From assembly GCF_013376105.1 (NCBI RefSeq), contig NZ_JAAMFM010000011.1, positions 43,776-107,775 on the forward strand: a stretch of DNA of 64,000 nt, read 5' to 3'. Shown in pieces: positions 56,838 to 64,000 of the stretch. The translations under genes and the position numbers were made by a program. The stretch is from Arthrobacter wenxiniae (GTDB lineage Bacteria; Actinomycetota; Actinomycetes; Actinomycetales; Micrococcaceae). How positions within the stretch are numbered: the first letter of the stretch is position 1; each line of letters begins with the position of its first letter. The notes under the pieces are model-generated. The model ran no database searches. It was not told the origin of the DNA and saw nothing but the letters and a program-made list of their open reading frames with translations.

Positions 56838-57440
56838 CTAGTTGACCTGGTTGATGATGGTCTCGGCGACTTCGCGCATGCTCAGGCGGCGGTCCATGGA
56901 GGTCTTTTGGATCCAGCGGAACGCCTCCGGCTCGGTGAGGCCCATCTTGGTGGTGAGCAGGCTCTTGGCGCGTTCGACGAGCTTGCGGGTGGCGAATTGT
57001 TCCTGGAGGTCGGAGACTTCGCTTTCGAGGGCCTTGATTTCCTCGTGGCGGGAGAGTGCTATCTCAAGCGCCGGGATGAGGTCCGCGGGGGTGAAGGGCT
57101 TGACCACGTAGGCCATGGCGCCGGCGTCGCGGGCGCGCTCGACGAGTTCCTTCTGGCTGAACGCGGTCAGCAGGACGACGGGGGCGATGCGTGCCTTGAC
57201 GATCTGTTCGGCCGCGGTGATGCCGTCCATGACGGGCATCTTGACGTCCATGAGGACAAGGTCGGGCTTGAGCTCCTTGGCCAGCTGCACAGCTTTTTCA
57301 CCGTTGTCGGCCTCGCCCACCACGTCGTACCCTTCGCCGCGCAGGATCTCCATGATGTCCAGCCGGATCAGGGTCTCATCCTCGGCGACGATGACGCGGC
57401 GTGCGGGGGTCGTGTTGCTGGATTCCGATTGTTCGGACAC
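56838..57440 (-). CDS. pdtaR: ANTAR-domain response regulator (PdtaR)
   Basis: A 200-residue two-component regulator. The receiver domain (residues 14-130) has the acidic pocket AEDE, phosphoacceptor D65 in LVLMDVKMP, and LTAFSQ and VVKPF. A helical linker is followed by the ANTAR RNA-binding domain (about 135-195: KLVERAKSLLTTKMGLTEPEAFRWIQKTSMD). PdtaR works with the PdtaS kinase as a transcription antiterminator. GTG 57440 has AAGGAG seven bases upstream. Mycobacteria keep it in the same general neighbourhood (after lgt and pyk). Confidence 0.94.
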   Translation of the reverse strand: MSEQSESSNTTPARRVIVAEDETLIRLDIMEILRGEGYDVVGEADNGEKAVQLAKELKPDLVLMDVKMPVMDGITAAEQIVKARIAPVVLLTAFSQKELVERARDAGAMAYVVKPFTPADLIPALEIALSRHEEIKALESEVSDLQEQFATRKLVERAKSLLTTKMGLTEPEAFRWIQKTSMDRRLSMREVAETIINQVN

Positions 57441-57627
57441 TGATGGCTCCTTGGAAGCAGTGGGCCGCGATATCTGGACACGGGTCCGAAGTCGAGGCAC
57501 GCGAGTGGCGCTTGGTTCTACGAAACAGCCTATCGGCATGTAGAGTAGTTTCGCGCACGCGTCACGGAGTGGTTCACGGACGGGCGCGTGATCTTTGTAA
57601 CGAAGTTCTTTTTGCCTTGTTGCATTG

Positions 57628-57708
57628 GCCCGAGTGGCGGAATGGCAGACGCGCTGCACTCAAAATGCAGTATCGAGAGGTGTGTGGGTTCGAGTCCCAC
57701 CTCGGGCA
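57628..57708 (+). tRNA. tRNA-Leu(CAA); probable island attachment site
   Basis: Acceptor GCCCGAG/CTCGGGC, anticodon loop CTCAAAA (CAA), variable arm and T-loop GGTTCGAGT, discriminator A; no encoded CCA. A tyrosine recombinase gene begins 88 bases downstream and the base composition changes here, so the 3' half of this gene is the likely attB/attL core. No second copy of the 3' end was seen before 64000. Confidence 0.95.
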
Positions 57709-57795
57709 CCGTATTACCCCAGGTCAGAGGCATATTGAGCCTCTGAGTGTGTACAAAAATTCAAAAATTGTGTACAGCGGCGTAGCAATTTGGCT

Positions 57796-58941
57796 ATGGC
57801 AAGCATTAGTGAGCGCGTCAAAAAGGATGGATCCCGGACGTACATGGTCCGTTGGCGGGACCCTGAGACGAGACGAAACCACGGGATCAGCATGGCCACG
57901 GAAGTCGAAGCCAATCTCCTGAAGAGACTGCTGGACACCAACGGGCAGTCCTTTGAAATTGCCCAGACGGCACTCATCGAAAACGATAAAAAGAAACCTA
58001 CTTTCACCGCCGTCATCCAGGAACACCTAATTCTGTTGACGCGTCCATCGGTTGGCACGATCCACACATACCAAACCATGCTCGACCTGCACATTGCCGG
58101 CGTCATTGGCCACATTCCCTTGGATAAGCTTGACTACCGGCACCTTACCCAATGGGTCAAGACGATGCAGTCCAAAGGCTGCTCGGCTAAGACAATCCGA
58201 AACAACCACGGACTTATTTTCGCTGCCATGAAGACAGCGGTGAGATTGCAATATCGGCCGGACAATCCCTGCATCGGAGTTGAGCTGCCTTCTGACGACA
58301 AAGCCGAGGACGAAGCACAATTCCTCAGTCATGCTGAATTTGCCATGATTATGAATGCCATGGGGGAGAGGTACAAGGCGTTCACTAATTTTCTGGTCAC
58401 CACGGGGACTCGCTTCGGTGAGGCAACGGCCGTCAGTGTGGGTGACTTGGACCTCCAGTCCGATCCGGCCACCGTCCGCATCAACAAAGCCTGGAAACGA
58501 GTGGCAGACTCCCAGTACGAGATAGGCTCCACTAAGACACGCGCGGGGAATCGGACGGTCTCGCTGGACCAACAGCTTGTTGACATCTTGGCGCCGCTGG
58601 TGGCGGGGCGCCCACGCACCGCTCTCCTTTTCGCCGCCCCGTCGGGCGGGCGAATCGTCCATAAGCTTTTTTGGCACCACTATTGGGTACCCGCGGTGGC
58701 CTCCGCACAAGCGCACGGCTTGAAGAAGAATTCTCGGATCCATGACTTGAGGCATACCCATGCCTCCTGGCTGATTCAGGAGGGCGTGTCGCTTTTCACC
58801 ATTTCCCGAAGGCTGGGGCATTCGTCTACACGAACCACTGAGCAAGTGTACGGTCATCTCATGCCTGAAGCCTTGAAGGATGCTGCCACGGCAACGGGCA
58901 GATCGTCCAAATCGTGGAACGCTTCGTTGGGGACCTCCTGA
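57796..58941 (+). CDS. tyrosine recombinase / phage-type integrase
   Basis: A 381-residue integrase. An N-terminal arm-binding region (SISERVKKDGSRTYMVRWRD) and SAM-like core-binding domain (65-165) precede the catalytic domain: Arg in TTGTRFGEA, Lys in STKTRAGNR, HDLRHTHASWL (His, Arg), LGHSSTRTTEQVYGHL (His and nucleophile Tyr). All catalytic residues are present, so it should be active. ATG 57796 gives MASISERV. Lower GC and different codon use than the flanking core genes support acquisition. It sits right after its probable tRNA target. Confidence 0.94.
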   Translation: MASISERVKKDGSRTYMVRWRDPETRRNHGISMATEVEANLLKRLLDTNGQSFEIAQTALIENDKKKPTFTAVIQEHLILLTRPSVGTIHTYQTMLDLHIAGVIGHIPLDKLDYRHLTQWVKTMQSKGCSAKTIRNNHGLIFAAMKTAVRLQYRPDNPCIGVELPSDDKAEDEAQFLSHAEFAMIMNAMGERYKAFTNFLVTTGTRFGEATAVSVGDLDLQSDPATVRINKAWKRVADSQYEIGSTKTRAGNRTVSLDQQLVDILAPLVAGRPRTALLFAAPSGGRIVHKLFWHHYWVPAVASAQAHGLKKNSRIHDLRHTHASWLIQEGVSLFTISRRLGHSSTRTTEQVYGHLMPEALKDAATATGRSSKSWNASLGTS

Positions 58942-58945
58942 GTCT

Positions 58946-59185
58946 TTAGTGGGGCCGGCCAGTCGCACGAGTCCCTATCCGGCGGGTGATGTCTTGAGCG
59001 GTTGAATGGGCCCGAATCTCGCGGAGATCAACAATCTCTTCCAAATGCTTGTCCGTGAAGACGATTTTTCCTTTGCCCCAGGCAAGATGTGGGAATTTGC
59101 AGTTGGCCGCACCTGCCCTCAACCAGGCCTCTGAACAGTGCAGCAATTCCGCAGCTTGTTGGGGTTCAAAGAATTCTCGATCCAT
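58946..59185 (-). CDS. small HTH DNA-binding protein (MerR/excisionase-like)
   Basis: A 79-residue protein: EPQQAAELLHCSEAWLRAGAANCKFPHLAWG is a helix-turn-helix followed by a wing, as in MerR-like/excisionase domains, then KIVFTDKHLEEIVDLRE. It may control the integrase or the excision of the island. ATG 59185, 3 bases after the stop of the next HTH gene, so both are on one message. Its 3' end faces the integrase gene's end. Confidence 0.75.
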   Translation of the reverse strand: MDREFFEPQQAAELLHCSEAWLRAGAANCKFPHLAWGKGKIVFTDKHLEEIVDLREIRAHSTAQDITRRIGTRATGRPH

Positions 59186-59188
59186 GGT

Positions 59189-59443
59189 TTATGCCTCATT
59201 CGCAATCTGGGAGCCATGATCGGCAGCGCGTGTGACCTCGGCGTGGCTTGCCATCCAGGAGTTGAAGTCTTCCCTGTTGATACGTATGAGTTTCCCAAAT
59301 TTGTAGGCGGGCGGCCCCAGCCTCTTGGCCCGCCATTGGTAGTAGGTCTGGCGGGGAATGTGGAGCTCGTTGCATATATCTCGCGGAGACATCCACTTCG
59401 CAGGTTCAAGGGGGCCGGCGGCTAGTCCATGGTCAGTGGTCAT
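59189..59443 (-). CDS. helix-turn-helix excisionase-like (AlpA/Xis) protein
   Basis: An 84-residue protein with SPRDICNELHIPRQTYYQWR, a helix-turn-helix, and GPPAYKFGKLIRINREDFNSW, the wing and final helix of the Xis/AlpA-type winged helix. These small proteins bend DNA to direct integrase toward excision. ATG 59443 has AAAGGAA upstream. Two such genes next to an integrase is a usual integrative-element module. Confidence 0.82.
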   Translation of the reverse strand: MTTDHGLAAGPLEPAKWMSPRDICNELHIPRQTYYQWRAKRLGPPAYKFGKLIRINREDFNSWMASHAEVTRAADHGSQIANEA

Positions 59444-59493
59444 CGCAAATTCCTTTCGGATTGCCAGCAGATGGGAATGACGGTGCCCTGTTG

Positions 59494-59881
59494 TTACGCC
59501 ATGTCTAGGCCTTCGATGCCGGGTCCGCGGTTCATGGGTGGCTGGTAGGCGGCGTTGCGGTCCATGGCCCATGGGGCGATGATGTGGGCGCCCAGCATCT
59601 GGTCCGTTAGTTGGGCCAGCCGGTAATCAGGGTCGGCCTCAAGTGCCCGTTGGAAGCATTCGTGGGCATGGGAATTTCGGCCCTCCCACCATTGGATGAC
59701 TCCTGCTTTCCACGGCAGTATCGGATAGCTGCGTCTGCAGCATTTGCCGGGACTTGGGTCGGTTGCGTTTCTGCCATTCGCGGTCACGGTGACGCCGGGA
59801 GCACGTGGGGGAGCAGTACTGCCGCGTGGCACGTCGCGGGTCAAAGGCGGTCCCGCATTCGCTGCAAATTTTCGTATCCAT
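59494..59881 (-). pseudogene. decayed gene(s): zinc-finger start and DUF4192-like C-terminus in different frames
   Basis: From 59881 a frame begins MDTKICSECGTAFDPRR and continues with C-x3-C (QYCSPTC), a two-cysteine-pair zinc finger, then degenerates. The neighbouring minus-strand frame, ending at 59494, reads WEGRNSHAHECFQRALEADP and DYRLAQLTDQML, resembling the C-terminal helical repeat of DUF4192 proteins, but it lacks a convincing start. The simplest reading is a remnant of one or two island genes. Confidence 0.5.
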
Positions 59882-60150
59882 ACCAGTTCATGGTGCCGGA
59901 AGGGCTTTACAGCGTGAGTGACCGTCGTGGCTGAAGTCGACGGGCACGACCGTTGATGCAAGAGGTGTGAAGGATTTTTTGGTTGTGGTAACAGCACAGC
60001 CGAGTGTCGGTGGAACTGGTGTGAGGGGCGGCGTGGTGTGGGACGGTTGGCGGTGGCGATGCTCGACGATGGCCGCGGAGTGGCTAGCGGGGCGCATGAG
60101 AGTGCCGCTCGAGATTTTTGCGCACGTCAAGTTGTTGAGCGCCCGTCGCC
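59882..60150. other. island segment without a recognisable gene
   Basis: No supported coding region; short open frames on the plus strand lack ribosome binding sites and family resemblance. Confidence 0.5.
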
Positions 60151-60303
60151 ATGGAATGGGTGAGGCCGTACGTGCAGAAACGAGAAGGCGAAGGACGCAC
60201 CACCAAGGAAATGCGCCGGTGCATCAAGTGCTATCTCGCCCGGCGCTTATACCACATTTTCAATTCAAACACCACGACCCTCGACAACGCGTGGCATACA
60301 TAG
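60151..60303 (+). pseudogene. C-terminal remnant of an IS110-family transposase
   Basis: The frame RPYVQKREGEGRTTKEMRRC followed by IKCYLARRLYHIF is like the last 50 residues of IS110-type transposases (basic TTKE-x-RRC-x-KRYLAR block). Only about 50 codons remain, ending TAG at 60301. The rest of the element is gone. Confidence 0.6.
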
Positions 60304-60418
60304 AAGCGCCGCAGGGGATTCCCAGTCCCTTTGACTCATGGCCGTAACTGAAATGATGCAACGGGCACGGGCACGGGCGCCGCTGACTGCGGCAGGCCAA
60401 CGATCTCGCCGGACCCTG

Positions 60419-61084
60419 TCAGTTCGCAATCACCTGGGAGACGTCCTGGCCGACATCTGCCACGTGCTCCCGCATGGCCTCCTCCGCAGCTAACGCGTCC
60501 CGGACGAGCAACGCGGCGTAAACACGACGGTGCGCGAGCTCCGAGCGCCGCTTCCTCGCTGGATCGCTCCAGTAGTCGCGCTTGTACGGAAGAGGAACCT
60601 CCAGCAGATGTCGGGCCACGTGCATGAGTTGGGCATTGCCGACGACGGAGAAGATCAAGTTGTGGAAGCGAAGATTCTCCTCATTGCAATCGGAGACGGC
60701 GCCGTCCGGCAACGCCTCCAGCCGCTCGCAGCTCTCTCTGAGGAGATCCAATTGCTGGTTCGAGATGCGGTCGGCCGCGAACTTCGCCGCACAACCCTCC
60801 ACCAAGCTGCGAACCTCGTGCACGATGCGAATGTCCTCCGCGCTGTACACGCGCACATGAGCACCCTTCCCCGGCTGCAGTGTCAACAACCCCTCGGCGG
60901 CGAGCACGAGAAACGCTTCTCGCACTGGCGTGCGGCTCACCCCAAGCTGCGATGCGACCTCGGCTTCCCTAATTCGCTCTCCAGGCTCGATTTCGCCCCG
61001 GACGATCGCTTCACGGAGTCGCTCAACGACGCCCGCATTCGCATTGCCGTCGGCCTGCGGAACGTACCCACCGTGCAATTGCAT
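60419..61084 (-). CDS. GntR-family (FadR/FCD subfamily) transcriptional regulator
   Basis: A 221-residue regulator. The N-terminal winged helix (residues 18-80) has LREAIVRGEIEPGERIREAE and GVSRTPVREAFLVLAAEGLL; the C-terminal FCD helical domain has VRSLVEGCAAKFAADR and NLRFHNLIFSVVGNAQL, where His residues bind a metal and small organic acid ligands. It is divergent from an MFS transporter gene across an 84-128-base gap containing palindromes, so it probably represses that gene and itself. Confidence 0.92.
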   Translation of the reverse strand: MQLHGGYVPQADGNANAGVVERLREAIVRGEIEPGERIREAEVASQLGVSRTPVREAFLVLAAEGLLTLQPGKGAHVRVYSAEDIRIVHEVRSLVEGCAAKFAADRISNQQLDLLRESCERLEALPDGAVSDCNEENLRFHNLIFSVVGNAQLMHVARHLLEVPLPYKRDYWSDPARKRRSELAHRRVYAALLVRDALAAEEAMREHVADVGQDVSQVIAN

Positions 61085-61146
61085 GTCCCACCCTTGTTAG
61101 ATTAGCGTCGCGACCGGCCTCATCATCTATTGCGTGCGCTGTCACC

Positions 61147-61185
61147 CATGGTATACCGTGAGGCACTGTGCATACATTGTATGCA
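61147..61185. promoter_or_regulatory. two GntR operator candidates between gntR and the MFS gene
   Basis: TGCATACA-T-TGTATGCA (61169-61185) is a perfect 17-base palindrome. CATGGTATACCGTG (61147-61160) contains the perfect GGTATACC. Both share GTAT/ATAC half-sites as expected for FCD-type GntR proteins. Confidence 0.65.
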
Positions 61186-61212
61186 AAACTCATCGACAAC
61201 GTAGTTGATTGG

Positions 61213-62583
61213 ATGCCCATGGTCGAACCAGTAGCCACTTCTCCGACGCCACCAGACATTGACAGCCGCACAAACATCCCGTGGTGGCGCGGCCTTACGC
61301 GAACACACCGCAGAGTCCTCGTCGCAGCCATGCTGGGGTGGGCCCTTGATGGCTTTGAGACCTACGCGCTCATCATTATCGTCGGCCCAGCGCTCGCTCA
61401 ATTGTTGAGTCCGGACCAACAGGTCCACACCGCCCTGTATGCGGGACTGGTTATCGGTATCACCTTGCTGGGGTCGGGGGTGGGTGGTCTGATCGGTGGA
61501 ACGATTGCCGACTACGTCGGCCGGAAACCTGTGATGCTTTGGTCGATCGCGGCATACTCGATCCTGACGGGGCTGACCGCCTTCAGTAGCTCGATTTGGA
61601 TGCTGGTCGCTTTGCGCTTTCTTACCGGACTTGCCCTCGGCAGCGAGTGGGCCACTGGTGCCTCGCTGATCCAAGAAGTCTGGCCGGAGCGGTCGAGGAC
61701 CAAGGGCGCAGCCATCGTGCAGTCGGGATTTGGTATCGGCTCCCTGCTCGCGGCAGTCGCCTGGCTTGTGATCGCGAGTATCGATCCCGGGGCGTGGCGG
61801 ATGATGTTCGTCATCGGGGTGCTCCCCGCACTACTAGTGCTTTTCCTGCGCACCCGAGTCCCCGAATCGGAACGCTGGCAGCGCGCCATGACTCGACGCG
61901 GCACGAAGGTTGCCCGCGGCGAACTCAACGCGACCGTCAAGACTGTCCACAGAATACGACAGCTCACCCTGACGCGAATATTCGCCGAACCCGAGAGCCG
62001 CAAGAAAGTGCTGTTGACCCTCGCGCTGTCACTGGTCACGATTGCCGGCTGGTATGCCATCTCTTCGTTCCTGCCCAGGTTTGCCGTGGTGCTTGCAACT
62101 CGGCAGGGCGTGCCCAATCCCGCCGGTTGGGCACAGCTAGCCGTTGTCACCTACACGATTGGCTCGATTATCGGCTACATCGGAGCCGCGTTCGTCGCCG
62201 ACCGGCTTGGACGTCGCGCCTTGATCGTGGTTTTCCTAATCGGATCCGCGGCACTGACGCCGATTACCTATCTCTGGCCAGGCAACGTCCAGACCTTCCT
62301 CATCGTCGCCGCAGTCAACGGCATGTTCACCCTTGGCGGTTTCGTGTGGATGCCGCTCTACCTACCGGAGCTGTTCGGAACGGCGGTGCGTTCCACCGCG
62401 ATCTCCACGATCTTCAACGGGACCAGACTCATCGCATGGATCGGGCCCATCATCACGGGAAGCCTGGTTCTGCTGTTCGGCGGCATTGCTCCGGCGGCGA
62501 TCTGGATGGGATCGGTCTACGTTCTCGGTCTGGTTGTGGTTCCGTTCCTCAAGGAGACCCGAGGTAAGCCACTCCCGGACTAA
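61213..62583 (+). CDS. MFS transporter, AAHS/sugar-porter-like
   Basis: A 456-residue, 12-helix transporter. LGWALDGFETYALIII is the first helix, with acidic residues typical of aromatic-acid/H+ symporters; the loop motif ADYVGRKPVMLWS (between helices 2 and 3) and ADRLGRRALIV (8 and 9) are the MFS signatures; FLPELFG-type sequence (YLPELFGTAVRST) is near helix 10. It probably imports an organic acid that is also the inducer of the divergent GntR protein. ATG 61213 (or 61219) is chosen because an upstream GTG at 61168 overlaps the operator. Confidence 0.87.
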   Translation: MPMVEPVATSPTPPDIDSRTNIPWWRGLTRTHRRVLVAAMLGWALDGFETYALIIIVGPALAQLLSPDQQVHTALYAGLVIGITLLGSGVGGLIGGTIADYVGRKPVMLWSIAAYSILTGLTAFSSSIWMLVALRFLTGLALGSEWATGASLIQEVWPERSRTKGAAIVQSGFGIGSLLAAVAWLVIASIDPGAWRMMFVIGVLPALLVLFLRTRVPESERWQRAMTRRGTKVARGELNATVKTVHRIRQLTLTRIFAEPESRKKVLLTLALSLVTIAGWYAISSFLPRFAVVLATRQGVPNPAGWAQLAVVTYTIGSIIGYIGAAFVADRLGRRALIVVFLIGSAALTPITYLWPGNVQTFLIVAAVNGMFTLGGFVWMPLYLPELFGTAVRSTAISTIFNGTRLIAWIGPIITGSLVLLFGGIAPAAIWMGSVYVLGLVVVPFLKETRGKPLPD

Positions 62584-62628
62584 CGCCAATGCCGTTTACT
62601 TAGCACAGGTGCGTAAATCTGGCCGTCC

Positions 62629-63720
62629 GCCGACATCGAACTTTACGAGGCCGCCGCCGCAGTTGAGGAACGGGTGCAGAGGGTGCCGGTGCCAGCGCCG
62701 ACGGTGGACCGGCAGCTGGTGGCGAGCCTGGTCGAGGGGGCGCGGTAGCAGGGGCTGTCCGTGGCTGGCGAGGGCGGGCTGTTGGCTGAGTTGACCCGGC
62801 TGGTGTTGGAGTCCGCGTTGGAGGGCGAGATCACCGACCACCTCGGCTGCGACAAGCACGAGCGCGGCGGTTCGGCGGATGGCAACGCCTGCAACGGCAC
62901 CCGGGCCAAGACGGTGCTGACCAACGCCGGCCCGGTCCAGATCGAGGTGCCCAGGGATCGGGCCGGCACGTTCCAGCCCGCGGTCGTGGCCAAGCGCCAG
63001 CGCCGGTTGGGCTCGATAGAGGATGTGGTCATGTCGCTATCGGCGCGGGGGATGACACATGGGGACATCGCCGCGCACCTGGCCGACGTCTACGGCAGTG
63101 ACGTGTCCAAGACGACGATCTCCACGATCACCGACAAGGTGTTGGACGGGATGGCGGAGTGGCAGAACCGGCCGCTGGATCCGGTGTATCCGGTTGTGTT
63201 CATCGACGCGGTCCAGGTGAAAGTCCGGGACGGCCAAGTCGCGAACCGGCCCATCTACGTCGCCCTTGCCGTCACTGCGGAGGGCAACCGGGACATTCTG
63301 GGCCTGTGGGCCGGGGACGGTGGGGAGGGCGCGAAGTACTGGCTGCAGGTGCTCACCGAGATCAAGAACCGGGGCGCCGAAGACATCCTGATGATCGTGT
63401 GCGACGGCCTAAAGCAGCTGCCCGACTCCGTCGCTGCGGTCTGGCCCGACACCATCGTGCAGACGTGGGTTGTGCACCTGATGCGCAACAGCTTCAAGTA
63501 CGCGTCGCGGAAGGACTGGGATGCCATCTCCCGGGCCCTGAAGCCGGTCTACCAGGCTGCGACCGCCGACGAGGCCGAGACCCGGTTCCTGGAATTCAGC
63601 GAGGCGTGGGGCGGCAAGTATCCGGCGATCGTGAGGCTGTGGGAGAACGCGTGGGCCGAGTTCGTCCCGTTCCTGCAATTCGACCGGGAGATCCGACGGA
63701 TCGTGTGCACCACCAACGCG
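62629..63720 (+). pseudogene. IS256-family (mutator-type) transposase, N-terminal stop and C-terminal truncation
   Basis: Most of a transposase is readable: LTRLVLESALEGEITDHLGC, PRDRAGTFQPAVVAKRQRR, a DDE Asp in VVFIDAVQVKV and another in MIVCDGLKQLPD, then RRIVCTTNA. An in-frame TAG at 62746 interrupts the N-terminal part, and the frame is cut after TTNA, exactly where family members continue with IES-x-N, so the catalytic Glu is lost. It begins just after the MFS stop, in which region an IS end (GCCGTTTACTTAGCAC near 62591) is likely. Not functional. Confidence 0.85.
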
Positions 63721-64000
63721 TTGGGGTTGTTTGACCAGACCTGCTGCCAGACGTCCTTCGGGAACGCGGTGAACGCGAGGATCTCCGCCCTGGCAGCGTC
63801 CAGGTGCGCGAACACCTTAGGCAATTTCGTCTCGACGTTAGTCCAGGAGCCGGTCGAATTGGGCGTTCACACTGGCAGGGTCCGGCTGGTCGTAGACGGA
63901 GTGCAGCATGGCCTTCACTGCCGGCCAGAGGTTCTTCGGTGTCGCGGCCATCAGGTTCGCCGCGTAGTGGGTGTTATGCCGACATCGGGATAATGGGTGG
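63716..64000 (-). pseudogene. second IS256-family transposase fragment (IS1081-like), frameshifted and truncated
   Basis: On the minus strand the frame reads THYAANLMAATPKNLWPAVK through DPASVNAQFDRLLD, then a TAA; after one extra A (about 63838) it continues in the next frame as KLPKVFAHLDAARAEILAFT and FPKDVWQQVWSNNPN. Family members continue NNPNERLN, but here the sequence stops at the same point where the plus-strand transposase does. It runs off the window at its 5' side. Confidence 0.8.

Noticed and set aside
59967..60347. 126-codon plus-strand frame in the island
   Set aside because: Another frame in the same stretch matches an IS110 C-terminus; the long frame has no family resemblance or ribosome binding site.
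61168..62583. GTG at 61168 as the start of the MFS gene
   Set aside because: It lies inside the 17-base palindrome that is the likely operator, and the added residues do not look like an MFS N-terminus.
57628..64000. Complete prophage
   Set aside because: Apart from the integrase and excisionase-like genes there are no capsid, terminase, portal or lysis genes in the visible part.

Overview
The window is high-GC DNA whose gene content and order look like a Micrococcaceae actinobacterium (Arthrobacter and relatives). This rests on DUF3000 next to RNase D, DUF6421 with an SDR and a threonine aldolase, TIGR03085 beside hisF, and the order trpE - membrane protein - HGxxPAAW - trpCBA - lgt - gltBD - pyk - ANTAR regulator. 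Start codons are often GTG or TTG, and genes in operons commonly overlap by 4-11 bases. The genus is an inference; no rRNA gene is present.

Left part (1-24 kb), mostly on the minus strand. The most unusual locus is at the left edge: a minus-strand operon (5612 to 1) of an EPSP-synthase-like domain fused to an acyl-CoA ligase, an acyl-CoA dehydrogenase, a short-chain reductase with a Y-x6-K active site, and a GNAT acetyltransferase cut by the window edge. This is the enzyme set expected for making cyclohexanecarboxyl-CoA from shikimate, the starter unit of omega-cyclohexyl fatty acids and of ansatrienin/asukamycin-type side chains. It is followed by a CPA1 antiporter, a TraR/DksA zinc protein, a Tat-exported Rieske lipoprotein, a fadBA beta-oxidation pair behind a palindromic operator, rnd-DUF3000, the DUF6421-SDR-threonine aldolase operon, msrB, a hydrolase, ybaK, sufE-sseA and zapE.

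Middle (23-57 kb), mainly plus-strand housekeeping. It holds an orphan MT0933-like antitoxin; an MMPL exporter divergent from a MarR regulator; a guanidine-III riboswitch in front of a Gdx/SugE guanidinium exporter; six tRNA genes; two tandem DnaA boxes before a PD-(D/E)XK-like gene; def-fmt-rsmB-rpe; and an FMN riboswitch followed by ribM(pnuX)-ribD-ribE-ribB-ribA-ribH. After that come hisE-hisG-hisF, hisI-trpE-trpCBA-lgt, gltBD, pyk and pdtaR. The rib genes make FMN precursors and import riboflavin. The his and trp genes form a nearly continuous amino-acid block, and gltBD supplies glutamate.

Right part (57.6-64 kb). A genomic island begins at a tRNA-Leu(CAA) gene and holds a tyrosine recombinase, two small HTH proteins, decayed fragments (zinc finger/DUF4192, IS110), a GntR regulator divergent from an MFS transporter with palindromic operators between them, and two IS256-family transposase pseudogenes joined tail to tail at a perfect palindrome. 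The far end of the island lies outside the window.

All functional calls come from reading motifs and context by eye; no database search was possible.
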